From: Clostridia bacterium
GTDB lineage: Bacteria > Bacillota > Clostridia > Oscillospirales > UBA644
Direction: 5' to 3'
DNA length: 58,982 nucleotides
NCBI GenBank assembly: GCA_017427285.1
Contig: JAFRTE010000017.1
Coordinates: 1-58,982 of the forward strand
Positions 34,624 to 45,760 of the stretch are shown here, in pieces; the first letter of the stretch is position 1; every line of letters begins with the position of its first letter. The notes under the pieces were generated by a model, which did not search any database, was not told the origin of the DNA, and saw only the letters and a list, made by a program, of their open reading frames with translations. Made by a program: the position numbers and the translations under genes.

Positions 34624-35898
34624 ATGAAAAACTGCGCGATAGTCGGTATCAACTGGGGCGACGAGGGCAAAGGCAGAATGGTCGATCTTATAACCGAAAA
34701 CTATGATTACGTTGTACGTTTTCAGGGCGGAGGCAATGCCGGTCATACGGTAATAAACGAATACGGAAAATTCGCTCTTCATCTCCTTCCGTCCGGCATT
34801 TTCCATAAAAACGTAGTTAACGTTCTCGGAAACGGAGTTGCGCTCGACCCCGAAAACCTTCTTTCCGAAATCGAAACCGTTACCTCCCAGGGCGTTTCGA
34901 TAACAGCGGACAATCTTAAAATAAGCGACCGCGCATCTCTTCTCATGCCCTGGCACAGAGAACTTGACGCGCTTGAAGAAGAACGTCTCGCCGATAAAAA
35001 ATACGGATCCACAAAACAGGGCATCGCGCCTTTTTATTCCGATAAATATCAGAAAAAAACCGTCCTTGCCGGCGAGCTTTTTTATCCCGAAGAAATGAGA
35101 CGTCATCTTTCCGAACTTCTTGAATGGAAAAATCTCATAATCGAGCGGGCTTACGGCGCAAAGCCCCATACAATGGAAGAGATCGACGAATGGATCGAGA
35201 AATATGCCTATAAAATCAAACCGTACGTTGCCGATACGGGAAAACTTCTTCGTGAAGCTCAGGCAAACGGCAAAAGCATAATGTTTGAAGCTCAGCTCGG
35301 CTCTCTGCGCGATCTTGATTTCGGCATAGTCCCCTATACCACGTCGTCAAATACTACCGCTTCCTACGCGCCTATCGGCTCGGGTTGTCCGTCCGTTAAG
35401 ATCGACGAAATAATCGGCGTTGTAAAGGCATATTCCACCTGCGTAGGCGAGGGACCGTTCACCTGCGAGTGGTTCGGGCCCGAAGCGGAAAAACTGCGCG
35501 AAGCCGGCGGCGAATACGGCGCAAAAACCGGCAGACCCCGCCGTGTAGGTCCTCTCGATATAGTCGCAACGCGTTACGGCGTTCAGGTACAGGCGGCAAC
35601 ATGCATTGCGCTTACAAAGCTCGACGTTCTTTCGTATATGGATAAAATACCGGTATGCACACATTATATTCTGAACGGTAAGCAGACGGATGAATTTCCG
35701 TTCCCCGCAGCTCTTGCAGACGCTAAACCAGTTACAGAGTACCTGCCCGGATGGGGCGTTGACGTTTCAAAATGCAGAAAATTCGAAGATCTTCCCAAGG
35801 CAGCGCAGGATTACGTTTTATTTGTCGAAGAGAAGATCGGCTGCCATATCGGCTACGTTTCCGTAGGTCCGGAACGTGAGAGCATAATTGTCAGATAG
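34624..35898 (+). CDS. purA: Adenylosuccinate synthetase
   Basis: A 424-residue enzyme that joins IMP and aspartate using GTP, the first committed step to AMP. Family motifs: NWGDEGKGRMVD at the start (GTP/active-site loop), FQGGGNAGHTV, and the C-terminal GPERESIIV. The length matches the family. The ATG at 34624 has GAGGTG 10 nt upstream; the longer frame would begin before the promoter. It lies 37 bp before guaA. Confidence 0.96.
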   Translation: MKNCAIVGINWGDEGKGRMVDLITENYDYVVRFQGGGNAGHTVINEYGKFALHLLPSGIFHKNVVNVLGNGVALDPENLLSEIETVTSQGVSITADNLKISDRASLLMPWHRELDALEEERLADKKYGSTKQGIAPFYSDKYQKKTVLAGELFYPEEMRRHLSELLEWKNLIIERAYGAKPHTMEEIDEWIEKYAYKIKPYVADTGKLLREAQANGKSIMFEAQLGSLRDLDFGIVPYTTSSNTTASYAPIGSGCPSVKIDEIIGVVKAYSTCVGEGPFTCEWFGPEAEKLREAGGEYGAKTGRPRRVGPLDIVATRYGVQVQAATCIALTKLDVLSYMDKIPVCTHYILNGKQTDEFPFPAALADAKPVTEYLPGWGVDVSKCRKFEDLPKAAQDYVLFVEEKIGCHIGYVSVGPERESIIVR

Positions 35899-35935
35899 AC
35901 CCGTTTAACTCTGCGTCGTTTTGAAAGGATAAACA

Positions 35936-37462
35936 ATGGAGAAAATTCTCGTTCTTGATTTTGGCGGTCAGTATAATCTGCTCATAGCCCGCCGCGTGCG
36001 CGAACTCGGTGTTTTTGCGGAAATAAAACCGTACAATAAAATATCTCCCGCGGAAATAAAAGCGGAAAATTATAAGGGCGTTATCTTTACTGGCGGCCCG
36101 AACAGCGTCTACGAGGAACAATCGCCTCATTACAGCCCCGAAATACTTAATATCGGCATTCCGCTTCTCGGTATCTGCTACGGACATCAGCTTATAGCGT
36201 ATATGGCGGGCGGAGAGATAATCTCTGCGGAAAGTATAAGCGAATACGGCAAAACAGACGTTAAAGTCAGCAGCTGCCGTCTTTTTGAAAACGTTCCCGA
36301 AATAAGCGTTTGCTGGATGAGCCATACTGATTTCGTTTCCCGTCTGCCCGACGGTTTTGAAGCGACCGCTTTCACCGAAAACTGCCCCTGCGCCGCAATG
36401 TCGGACGAAAAAAGGAATATTTACGGCGTTCAGTTCCATCCCGAGGTAACTCATACCGAATACGGAAAAACCGTTCTTTACAATTTTCTTTTCGGTATCT
36501 GCGGCTGCAAAGGCGACTGGAAAATGGACGATTTTATCGAAAAAACGGTTGCCGAATACAGGGAAAAACTCAAAGGAAAACGCGTCCTATGCGCTCTTTC
36601 CGGCGGCGTTGACTCCTCCGTTGCCGCAGTGCTTATGCACCGCGCGGTAGGCGACGATCTCGTCTGCGTTTTTGTCGATCACGGTCTTTTGCGCAAAAAC
36701 GAGGGGGACGACGTGGAACGTATTTTCCGCGGAAAATTCAATATGAAGCTTATTCGCGTAAACGCCGAAAGCCGTTTTCTCGCAAAGCTTGAAGGCGTGA
36801 CCGAGCCGGAGAAAAAACGCAGGATAATCGGCGAGGAATTCATAAGGGTCTTCGAAGAAGAAAGCCGCTCTCTGGGCAAGGTCGACTATCTTGTTCAGGG
36901 CACGATCTATCCCGACGTAGTCGAAAGCGGCAGAGGCGACGCTTCAACGATAAAAAGCCACCACAACGTAGGAGGCCTTCCTTCCGTAATTGATTTTGAG
37001 GGCATAGCCGAACCTTTGCGCGAGCTTTTCAAGGACGAGGTACGCGCCGTCGGGCTAAAGCTCGGGATCCCCGAATATCTCGTTATGCGTCAGCCGTTCC
37101 CCGGCCCCGGTCTAGCCGTAAGAATAATAGGGGAGATAACGAAAGATAAGGCGGATACGCTGCGCGAAGCGGACGCAATATTCAGGGAAGAGCTTGAAAA
37201 AGCAAAAGTCGTCTCCAGCCAGTATTTCGCCGTCCTTACAGACACCCGAAGCGTAGGTGTAATGGGCGATGCCCGTACATACGGCCATACGGTCGCTCTC
37301 CGCGCCGTTACGACCGACGATTTTATGACTGCAGACTGGACGCGCGTTCCGTTTGACGTTCTCGAGGCCGCGTCCCGCCGCATAACAAACGAAGTAAAAT
37401 CAATAAACCGCGTGGTTTACGATATAACCTCCAAACCCCCCGCAACGGTGGAATGGGAGTAA
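35936..37462 (+). CDS. guaA: GMP synthase (glutamine-hydrolysing)
   Basis: A 508-residue enzyme converting XMP to GMP. The class I glutaminase domain covers residues 1-190 (catalytic Cys81 in [10 protein letters not shown], and [11 protein letters not shown]). The PP-loop ATP pyrophosphatase has [15 protein letters not shown] near residue 222, and the C-terminal dimerisation domain ends [20 protein letters not shown]. With purA upstream, the pair sits at the IMP branch to both AMP and GMP. Confidence 0.97.
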   Translation: MEKILVLDFGGQYNLLIARRVRELGVFAEIKPYNKISPAEIKAENYKGVIFTGGPNSVYEEQSPHYSPEILNIGIPLLGICYGHQLIAYMAGGEIISAESISEYGKTDVKVSSCRLFENVPEISVCWMSHTDFVSRLPDGFEATAFTENCPCAAMSDEKRNIYGVQFHPEVTHTEYGKTVLYNFLFGICGCKGDWKMDDFIEKTVAEYREKLKGKRVLCALSGGVDSSVAAVLMHRAVGDDLVCVFVDHGLLRKNEGDDVERIFRGKFNMKLIRVNAESRFLAKLEGVTEPEKKRRIIGEEFIRVFEEESRSLGKVDYLVQGTIYPDVVESGRGDASTIKSHHNVGGLPSVIDFEGIAEPLRELFKDEVRAVGLKLGIPEYLVMRQPFPGPGLAVRIIGEITKDKADTLREADAIFREELEKAKVVSSQYFAVLTDTRSVGVMGDARTYGHTVALRAVTTDDFMTADWTRVPFDVLEAASRRITNEVKSINRVVYDITSKPPATVEWE

Positions 37463-37553
37463 ACCGCGCTCGGAAATGTAAGACAGTAGCATAACCGATC
37501 GCCGATTTTCAGGCATAACAGAATGCTTATTTGCGGTTACGGCAGTATCATAG

Positions 37554-39197
<1,644 letters not shown>

Positions 39198-39210
39198 TAA
39201 TCGATCAAAA

Positions 39211-39240
39211 AAATCAGCTGTTTTTGCAGCAGATTTTTTT
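39211..39240 (+). terminator. Intrinsic terminator after pyrG
   Basis: AAATC-GCTG / CAGC-GATTT stem with one internal A-A mismatch and a 6-nt loop, ending in a run of seven Ts. Confidence 0.8.
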
Positions 39241-39250
39241 CTTAAACGGA

Positions 39251-39279
39251 TTGACACCCGCAAAAAAATATGATATTAT
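39251..39279 (+). promoter_or_regulatory. Sigma-A promoter of the URO-D-like gene
   Basis: TTGACA (39251-39256), 17-bp spacer, TATTAT (39274-39279). Confidence 0.8.
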
Positions 39280-39308
39280 TATTAAAATCCCCATTACAGG
39301 AGAATTGT

Positions 39309-40337
39309 ATGACAAATAAAGAACGTGTTTTAAAAACCCTCGCTTTCGAAAAAACAGACCGCATTCCCTTCGCCGTTCTCAACGGTCAGATGTGGATAGC
39401 TTCACGCAACGGCCTCACCATGAAAGGACTTCTCAATCTTCCCGACGCAGGCGCGCGCCTTCTCGTAGACGCTTACAACGAGATCGGCACCGAGATAATG
39501 ACATCGGGCTGCGCCGCCGCATGGCCGATGATAGCCGTTATGGGCGGCAAGGTCGAAATGGACGCTCTCGCCGCTGAGATCCTCTCCCGTCCGCTCTCTT
39601 CCCTTGAAGATATAAACAAATATGATGTAAATAAAGTTATATCCGATATGCGGCAGGACTATTACTACCGTCGCACGCTTGTTCAGTTACGCGAAATGAG
39701 AAAGATCGTCGGCGACGAAACGATGATAGGCGGCGGATTTTTCGGACCGTTTACAATGGCCGCACAGATGCTCGGCGTAGAGGATTTTATGGTCGAACTT
39801 CTCGACGGTGAAGAGGAAGACGTTAATAAAGTAGTTGATTTCGCCGCGGAAATAGTTATCGCATATCTTGAAGACCTCGTCGAAAACGGTCTTGACCTTA
39901 TAACCGTACCCGAACCCGCCGCGTCGGGAGACCTTATCAGACCCGATGATTTCCGGAAATTCGTTCTTCCCGCCGATATGAAAGTAAAAGAACGTCTTGC
40001 GGAAAAATGCCCGAATTATCTTATCCATATCTGCGGTAAAACGGGCGATCTCGTGAGCGTGATAGCTCAAACCGGCATGAGCGTATTTTCCGTAGACTCG
40101 ATCGATATGGTTAAAGCTCAGCAAGATACAGCAGGCCGCTGCGCTCTTTTCGGAGACCTCAGCCCCGCCCACGTCCTCGGCTCCAAAACCGCTGACGAGG
40201 TTTATGAACTCAGCAAAAACCTCTGCGCAGAGATGAAACCTTTCGGAGGGTTTATTCTCGCGCCCGGCTGCGACCTTGCGCCTAATATCCCGCTTGAAAA
40301 TCTGCAGGCAATGGCAAAAGCCGCAAAAGAATCGTAA
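39309..40337 (+). CDS. URO-D superfamily protein, MtaA/MtbA-like methyltransferase
   Basis: A 342-residue (beta/alpha)8 protein starting KERVLKTLAFEKTDRIPF, the URO-D superfamily opening. It carries a zinc-binding pattern His-X-Cys...Cys (H240, C242 in HICG and C321 in GCDLAP) like that of corrinoid:coenzyme M methyltransferases, which true uroporphyrinogen decarboxylases lack. It is more likely a cobamide-dependent methyl-transfer enzyme than HemE. No corrinoid protein or heme genes are nearby. RBS AGGAG supports the ATG at 39309. It is a single gene with its own promoter and terminator. Confidence 0.8.
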   Translation: MTNKERVLKTLAFEKTDRIPFAVLNGQMWIASRNGLTMKGLLNLPDAGARLLVDAYNEIGTEIMTSGCAAAWPMIAVMGGKVEMDALAAEILSRPLSSLEDINKYDVNKVISDMRQDYYYRRTLVQLREMRKIVGDETMIGGGFFGPFTMAAQMLGVEDFMVELLDGEEEDVNKVVDFAAEIVIAYLEDLVENGLDLITVPEPAASGDLIRPDDFRKFVLPADMKVKERLAEKCPNYLIHICGKTGDLVSVIAQTGMSVFSVDSIDMVKAQQDTAGRCALFGDLSPAHVLGSKTADEVYELSKNLCAEMKPFGGFILAPGCDLAPNIPLENLQAMAKAAKES

Positions 40338-40340
40338 AAA

Positions 40341-40370
40341 AAACGGTCTGTCTTTTATGACAGACCGTTT
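40341..40370. terminator. Strong bidirectional terminator
   Basis: A perfect 12-bp stem (AAACGGTCTGTC / GACAGACCGTTT) with a 6-nt loop, flanked by A and T runs. It serves the URO-D-like gene (plus) and the lipoprotein gene (minus). Confidence 0.93.
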
Positions 40371-40399
40371 TTTTTCAGCTTTGAATTGCGGGCGATCTT

Positions 40400-40798
40400 T
40401 TATTTCTTAATAAGCACGTATTCTTCGTCTTCGATGCTGAAAGTGAATTCGTTTCCGTTAAGAGGACATTCTACCGTTTCGCCTTCAACGGTGATCAGAA
40501 GTGTATTTCCGTTCTGTTTCCAAGTGCCCTCGCTCGGCTCCTCGTCGGCTATGTTTATTACAGCCGTTCCGTCGGCGTTTAATACAAATACCATAAACTC
40601 TTCGGGTGAACTGATCCCGAAAAGCTCGTTGATCAGATCTGCGGAAGCATCGAGTGCCTCCTCGACAGACTGACCGTTAATCGTTTTAATAACATATCTG
40701 CCCGCAGCCGCAGAGGAAGAGGAACCTTCGCCCGTACAACCGGTGATTATTGCGATCACAAACAGACAGACAACGGCAATCGTTGCAATGCGTTTCAT
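40400..40798 (-). CDS. Small lipoprotein of unknown function
   Basis: A 132-residue protein with a lipoprotein signal: MKR, hydrophobic stretch and lipobox IITGC with Cys21. After a Ser/Ala linker comes a single small beta domain: two strands ending in NADGTAVIN and then GTWKQNGNTLLIT. That pattern resembles lipocalin-like/DUF4923-type domains that measure or bind small molecules on the cell surface. It has its own promoter (40870-40898) and shares the terminator at 40341-40370. Confidence 0.7.
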   Translation of the reverse strand: MKRIATIAVVCLFVIAIITGCTGEGSSSSAAAGRYVIKTINGQSVEEALDASADLINELFGISSPEEFMVFVLNADGTAVINIADEEPSEGTWKQNGNTLLITVEGETVECPLNGNEFTFSIEDEEYVLIKK

Positions 40799-40869
40799 TT
40801 TTCATACTCCTTTTCGTTATTGTTTCAATTTTGGCATAACGGCGTTTTCCGTATGCATTTCTGTTTATA

Positions 40870-40898
40870 ATAATACAGTATTTCCGCCTGAAAATCAA
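40870..40898 (-). promoter_or_regulatory. Sigma-A promoter of the small lipoprotein gene
   Basis: Minus-strand TTGATT (40893-40898), 17-bp spacer, TATTAT (40870-40875). Confidence 0.65.
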
Positions 40899-40986
40899 GT
40901 AAAAATATATGAAATTTTTAGAACCATATACTTTTTACGGTATTTCCCCGAAAATTGTTAAATAAATGTGAAATTATTCGTTGTTA

Positions 40987-41015
40987 TTGAATGTATTCCC
41001 GCCGTGTGGTATAAT
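40987..41015 (+). promoter_or_regulatory. Sigma-A promoter of the plsC-like/sulfatase unit
   Basis: TTGAAT (40987-40992), 17-bp spacer, TATAAT (41010-41015). The next gene starts at 41060. Confidence 0.8.
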
Positions 41016-41059
41016 AAACCATAAAGAAACCGAAATTGACTGAAACAGGGGTTGTTTAT

Positions 41060-42331
41060 ATGCATAAGCAGTTCGAAAGGTTCGATATGGCGGCTCCGCC
41101 CGTCCGCACAAAATGGTATTTAAGACCGCTTACTATTCTTATCAGTCTGCCCGATCTTCTGCGCCATAAAGTATTACTTAAAAAGACCGGTACAGACGGG
41201 CTGAAACCTCCGTACATCCTTCTTTGCAACCATAACGCGTTTTTCGATTTCAAGGTCGCCACAAAGGCGATCTGGCCTTCGAGGGCAAACTATGTTGTCG
41301 CCATCGACGGGTTTATCGGCCGCGAAAAGCTTCTTCGTGACGTCGGATGTATATGCAAAAGAAAATTTACAAACGATATCACGCTGATAAGACAGCTTCA
41401 GCGGACCGTAAAAAACGGTGATATCGTCGTTCTTTATCCCGAGGCGAGATATTCTCTTTGTGGTACGACCGCGGTTTTACCCGAGTCTCTCGGTAAATTC
41501 TGCAAACTTCTCAAAGTGCCCGTCGTATCGCTTATCTGTCACGGTCATCACGCAAATTCTCCGTTCTGGAATCTTCACGACAGGGGAGTGAAGCCCACCG
41601 AAGCCGAAATGAAGCTTCTTTTTACGCCCGAGGAGCTGCAGTCCGCCTCGACAGACGAAATAAACCGAAAAATAGTCGACGTTTTTCAGTATGACGATTT
41701 CAGGTGGCTGAAAGACAGAGGAATTCATATAACATACAAAAAAAGAGCCGAAGGTCTTCATAAAGTCCTTTATCAGTGCCCTTCCTGCGGCACGGAATAT
41801 CGCATGGCGTCCGAGGACGATACTCTTTTCTGTAAAGCGTGCGGAAAAAAATGGGTGTTGAGCGAGCTTTGCGAGCTTAAAGCCGAAGAAGGCGAAACGG
41901 AGTTTTCACATATTCCCGACTGGTACGAGTGGGAGCGCGAAAACGTAAAAAGGGAAGTTGAAGCGGGAACGTATTCAAGCGGCGAGCTCGTCGTAACTGT
42001 AAAGTCTCTTCCAAACGCAAAACGTTTCATCACGCTCGGAGAAGGTACTCTCCTTCACGATATGAACGGTTTTCGCGTAAGCGGCACAGACGTGGACGGA
42101 GATTTCTTCGAAATGGTCAAACCCGTTTCTTCGCTTTATTCCTGCCATATAGAATACGAATATCTCGGCAAATACGGCGACTGCGTAGATCTTAACACTC
42201 TTGAAGACACCTGGTATATCTATCCCCGCGGCGAAGACTTTTCCGTAACAAAAATGGCTCTTGCAACCGAAGAGCTGTATTTCGCCCACAGAAGGGCGAT
42301 CGGAAAGCCCTGCAAACCGGGGCTTGCATAA
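41060..42331 (+). CDS. PlsC-type acyltransferase with a zinc ribbon and extra C-terminal domain
   Basis: A 423-residue protein. The N-terminal half is a 1-acylglycerol-3-phosphate acyltransferase domain with the HX4D motif at H58/D63 (CNHNAFFD) and a PEAR segment in place of EGTR (VVLYPEARYS). At about residues 244-270 a CPSCG...CKACG zinc ribbon follows, and then about 150 residues that are beta-rich and not recognised. Ordinary PlsC proteins are about 200-250 residues. It would acylate a lipid precursor at the membrane. It is 42 bp upstream of the sulfatase gene and shares its promoter. RBS AGGGG. Confidence 0.8.
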   Translation: MHKQFERFDMAAPPVRTKWYLRPLTILISLPDLLRHKVLLKKTGTDGLKPPYILLCNHNAFFDFKVATKAIWPSRANYVVAIDGFIGREKLLRDVGCICKRKFTNDITLIRQLQRTVKNGDIVVLYPEARYSLCGTTAVLPESLGKFCKLLKVPVVSLICHGHHANSPFWNLHDRGVKPTEAEMKLLFTPEELQSASTDEINRKIVDVFQYDDFRWLKDRGIHITYKKRAEGLHKVLYQCPSCGTEYRMASEDDTLFCKACGKKWVLSELCELKAEEGETEFSHIPDWYEWERENVKREVEAGTYSSGELVVTVKSLPNAKRFITLGEGTLLHDMNGFRVSGTDVDGDFFEMVKPVSSLYSCHIEYEYLGKYGDCVDLNTLEDTWYIYPRGEDFSVTKMALATEELYFAHRRAIGKPCKPGLA

Positions 42332-42373
42332 AGTATTCCCAAAAACTGCGCAGTTTTGCGAAAGGTCTCCGAA

Positions 42374-43831
42374 ATGAAAAAACCGAATTTAGTATTTATT
42401 CTTTCAGACGATCAGGGCGCGTGGGCTCTCGGGCGCGAAACTCCCGAAATAATCACCCCTAATCTTGACCGTCTTGCAAACGAGGGAGTATATTTTAAAA
42501 ACTTTTTTTGTGCCTCTCCCGTCTGCTCTCCCGCAAGATGCAGTCTTGTTACGGGCAGAATGCCGTCCGCGCACGGCGTTCACGACTGGCTCAGCGGAGG
42601 CAACGTTTCGCGCGATTCTCTCCCCGAAGAGCTGAAAAACCGCTATTATTCCGATATTTACGCTTCGGACTACCTCGCGGGCATTCCCACCTGCTTTGAC
42701 GTCCTTCGCGAAGCCGGCTACCGTATGGGGCTCGTCGGAAAATGGCATATGGGCGACAGTCTGAAAAAAAGAGACGGCTTTGACGAATGGACCGTTCTTT
42801 TAAGCGGCGGCTGCGAATATATCCATCCCGATGTCTGCATAGACGGCGTTCCTCAGTATCTTGACGAATACGTCACCGATTTCTTTACTGACCGCGCGGT
42901 AAAATTTATAGACAGTCATCCGAAGGAACCGTTTTCCCTCCATCTTCACTACACAGCCCCGCATATGCCATGGGCTCACGGACAGCACCGCAAAGACGTC
43001 CTTAAACTTTACGACGGCTGTAAATTCAACTGTCATCCATTTCACGAGCTTCATCCCGACCAGATTGCTATGTCCGAGGTAGGGGATACGGACGAAAAAA
43101 GAAAATATCTTCTCAAAGGGTACTACTCCGCGATAACCGCAATGGACGAGGGCGTAGGCAGGATTATGGACGCGCTTTCCCGCAACGGGCTTGCCGATAA
43201 TACCGTAGTCGTCTTTTCGGGAGACAACGGAATGAATCTCGGCCAGCACGGAGTATGGGGAAAGGGTAACGGTACGTATCCGCAAAATATGTACGACTCA
43301 TCGGTGAAAGTCCCGTTTATCGTCTGGGCACCTCGGCTTTTCCGTTCCGGCGCGGTCGCGGAAAACCTTATAAGCCACTGCGACGTTATTCCTACGCTGA
43401 GGGATTTTTTCGGACTTTCTCAGCACGCTTTCCCGGACGATAAAATACCTGGCGAATCGTTCCTTTCGGAGCTTACGGAGGGCAGAGGCCCCACCGAACG
43501 CAAAATCTGCATAATCGACGAATACGGACCGGTAAGAATGATACGTTCTCAGCGCTATAAATACGTGCATGAAGGCATATTCGGCAAACACCAGCTTTAC
43601 GATATTCAGTCTGATCCGGATGAAAATATCAATCTTTTCGGAGACCCCGCACACGCCGATATAAAGAAATCACTTTCCGAAGAGCTTGAAAGAACTTTTT
43701 CCGAATATACTTTGCCTCCCTTTGACGGCGCAAAAACAAATCCGATGGGAAGCGGTCAGACAGGCCCGATAATTCATGAAGGCGACCGCGTATTCAGCCC
43801 AGGAATATCACTTTACCGCGATATTAAATGA
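42374..43831 (+). CDS. Cys-type sulfatase
   Basis: A 485-residue cytoplasmic sulfatase. It has the metal-site SDDQGAWALG near the N-terminus, the full maturation motif CSPARCSLVTGR with Cys51 and Arg55 (Cys51 becomes formylglycine), GKWHMG near residue 122, FSGDNGMNLGQHGVWGKGNG near residue 284, and a C-terminal YDIQSDPDENINL. In an anaerobe the Cys would be matured by an anaerobic sulfatase-maturating radical SAM enzyme, which is not in the window. No signal peptide, so the substrate is probably imported first. The RBS AAAGG supports the ATG at 42374. Confidence 0.9.
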   Translation: MKKPNLVFILSDDQGAWALGRETPEIITPNLDRLANEGVYFKNFFCASPVCSPARCSLVTGRMPSAHGVHDWLSGGNVSRDSLPEELKNRYYSDIYASDYLAGIPTCFDVLREAGYRMGLVGKWHMGDSLKKRDGFDEWTVLLSGGCEYIHPDVCIDGVPQYLDEYVTDFFTDRAVKFIDSHPKEPFSLHLHYTAPHMPWAHGQHRKDVLKLYDGCKFNCHPFHELHPDQIAMSEVGDTDEKRKYLLKGYYSAITAMDEGVGRIMDALSRNGLADNTVVVFSGDNGMNLGQHGVWGKGNGTYPQNMYDSSVKVPFIVWAPRLFRSGAVAENLISHCDVIPTLRDFFGLSQHAFPDDKIPGESFLSELTEGRGPTERKICIIDEYGPVRMIRSQRYKYVHEGIFGKHQLYDIQSDPDENINLFGDPAHADIKKSLSEELERTFSEYTLPPFDGAKTNPMGSGQTGPIIHEGDRVFSPGISLYRDIK

Positions 43832-43847
43832 TCTCTGCAAAAAAAAT

Positions 43848-43871
43848 CGCCTCCCGTTTTTACGGGAGGCG
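43848..43871. terminator. Bidirectional terminator between convergent genes
   Basis: A perfect 10-bp stem (CGCCTCCCGT / ACGGGAGGCG) with a 4-nt loop; the T run is best on the minus strand (A run at 43840-43846). Confidence 0.88.
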
Positions 43872-43887
43872 TCGTTTGTTTTATGCG

Positions 43888-44337
43888 TTACATATACATA
43901 GACAAAAGACTTGCTGCGAATACTGCGTAAATGATAATTACTATAACGGATACTGCAACGTTAAAAATAAAGCCCGTCAGCGCGCCCATACCGCACGATT
44001 TTGCTTTGAGCGGAGTCTGGTCTTTCCATACGAGGTAAAGGATCAACCCGATGATCGGGAAGAAAAAGCCGAGTATCGCAAATCCTGCCGAAGGTCCGTC
44101 CTGATTGGCGTATGAATACTGAGCGGAGTAGGGGTTTGCCGCTCCGCATTTGGGACAGAACTGCGAGCCGTTGGGGATAAGTTCGCCGCACGAGGTGCAG
44201 TGAACGGGCGCGGGGACGGTGTTTGTATTTGTGCTTTTGTTTTTGGAAACAAGAATAACGATACAAACGATCCATCCGATAAAAATTAAGAGCATCGCTA
44301 TTATTACGGGAAGAATAGCTAAAGATGAGGTCGACAT
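43888..44337 (-). CDS. Zinc-ribbon membrane protein
   Basis: A 149-residue protein: an N-terminal membrane helix (about 8-30), a zinc ribbon CTSCG...CPKCG (about residues 47-65), then two more helices (about 83-103 and 118-145). Zinc-ribbon proteins of this layout are common in Clostridia and of unknown function. It is a single gene with its own promoter (44375-44403). RBS GGAGG. Confidence 0.8.
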   Translation of the reverse strand: MSTSSLAILPVIIAMLLIFIGWIVCIVILVSKNKSTNTNTVPAPVHCTSCGELIPNGSQFCPKCGAANPYSAQYSYANQDGPSAGFAILGFFFPIIGLILYLVWKDQTPLKAKSCGMGALTGFIFNVAVSVIVIIIYAVFAASLLSMYM

Positions 44338-44374
44338 TTTATTTCCTCCGTTTTACATGATTTCTTTAAATTAT

Positions 44375-44403
44375 ATTATACTTCATTTTGTCAAAAATGT
44401 CAA
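44375..44403 (-). promoter_or_regulatory. Consensus sigma-A promoter of the zinc-ribbon gene
   Basis: Minus-strand TTGACA (44398-44403), 17-bp spacer, TATAAT (44375-44380). Confidence 0.88.
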
Positions 44404-44455
44404 GATAAAAGTCGGTCAACATGCAATAAATATACAAAAATATTTCCAAACCCGC

Positions 44456-45760
44456 TCATATTTCGCGAATATGTCTGTTAAACAGCATCATCAGAGCCGT
44501 AACCGTAAATCCCGCAGAGCAGAATACGAGCAGCACGGTCGATCCGAGCGACGATATGATAGCTCCCGCAAGCACGGAAGCCAGAGGTATCATCCCCTGC
44601 GTGCCGATGCTTATTATACTGTTTATCTTGCTAAGTTTATCCCTGTCAACAATACGCATTATGACCGTGCTTATCGGTATGTTGATAAGCGAAATAAAAA
44701 ATCCCATCACAAGTCCGCCCAGACAGAGGACTATCAAAAACGCGTTTACTGAAACTCCCGCGCTTACAAGCACATGATACCCGACTGTCAGCACTATCAT
44801 CAAAACGGCGTAAATACAGAGCTTTTTTGCGGTCGAAAAGCCGCATTTTTCTTTTTGCGGAAGCGCGCTCATTATAGCCGCGCCTGCAAGCGAGCTTATA
44901 CCGAAGAATACGCTGAAAACGGATGACCACAGCTCGGGAGTCAGCACATTGTCAAACAGATACGACGGCGCGGTCGCAAGATCCGTTTTTATAAAATACG
45001 GTATAAAGTTTCCCGTCACAGGCGTAAAGAAAAAGTTGATGAAAAGCGCCGCAAAAAGCAGTGCCAGAAGTGACTTTTTTGTCCGCAGATAATCTATTCC
45101 CTCCTTCATGTCCGCAAAAGCAACTTTAAAAGTAAGCTGCACTTCGGACGGGCTGAAATCGTAGCGTATAAACATTTCGGAAATTCCCGATGCCACAAAA
45201 CTTGCTCCGACAATAAAAAACAGGATATGTATCGGCAGCGCGGAATACAGTATCCCCGCAAGGATAATTCCGATGATCCCTTCAAACGAGTTTTTCATCG
45301 TGAAATACGAATTTGCCTGCTGCAGCTTGTCTTCCTTTACAATATTCGGCAAAAGCGCTCCCGAGGCGGGCGAAAATATGCCGCTTACGGCGTTTCCGAG
45401 TATACCCAATACGAACAGTATGACTATGTGCGCCTGCGCCTCTGAGAAAACAAGCATAAGCGCGGTTGCCGCAATTATCAGCCCGCCCTTTGCATAGTCG
45501 CATAAATACATGATTTTCGCTTTGTTGAATCTGTCTCCGAGTATTCCGCCCACCGGCGTGAGAACAAGCATCGAAATCCCGCAGAGCGCAAGGTAAAGAC
45601 CCTGCAAAAATGCGTTGTTGTCGCTTATTTCAAGGATATAAAAGCTTACCGCGAAGCTGTAAAGCAGCGCGCCGAGCTCCGATACGACTGCTCCGAAAAA
45701 TACAAGAAGGAAATTTCTGTTTGAAAAAACATTTCCTTTACCGTTCGTCTCCGTTTTCAT
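44456..45760 (-). CDS. MFS-type drug/metabolite exporter
   Basis: A 434-residue protein with about 12 membrane helices. The loop between helices 2 and 3 reads GGILGDRFNKAKIM, the MFS signature, and the overall pattern matches the MFS_3/EntS-like exporters. The substrate is not predictable. Its start lies inside the end of the XRE-TPR regulator gene (23-bp overlap), so the two are co-transcribed and probably translationally coupled. RBS GGAG. Confidence 0.88.
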   Translation of the reverse strand: MKTETNGKGNVFSNRNFLLVFFGAVVSELGALLYSFAVSFYILEISDNNAFLQGLYLALCGISMLVLTPVGGILGDRFNKAKIMYLCDYAKGGLIIAATALMLVFSEAQAHIVILFVLGILGNAVSGIFSPASGALLPNIVKEDKLQQANSYFTMKNSFEGIIGIILAGILYSALPIHILFFIVGASFVASGISEMFIRYDFSPSEVQLTFKVAFADMKEGIDYLRTKKSLLALLFAALFINFFFTPVTGNFIPYFIKTDLATAPSYLFDNVLTPELWSSVFSVFFGISSLAGAAIMSALPQKEKCGFSTAKKLCIYAVLMIVLTVGYHVLVSAGVSVNAFLIVLCLGGLVMGFFISLINIPISTVIMRIVDRDKLSKINSIISIGTQGMIPLASVLAGAIISSLGSTVLLVFCSAGFTVTALMMLFNRHIREI

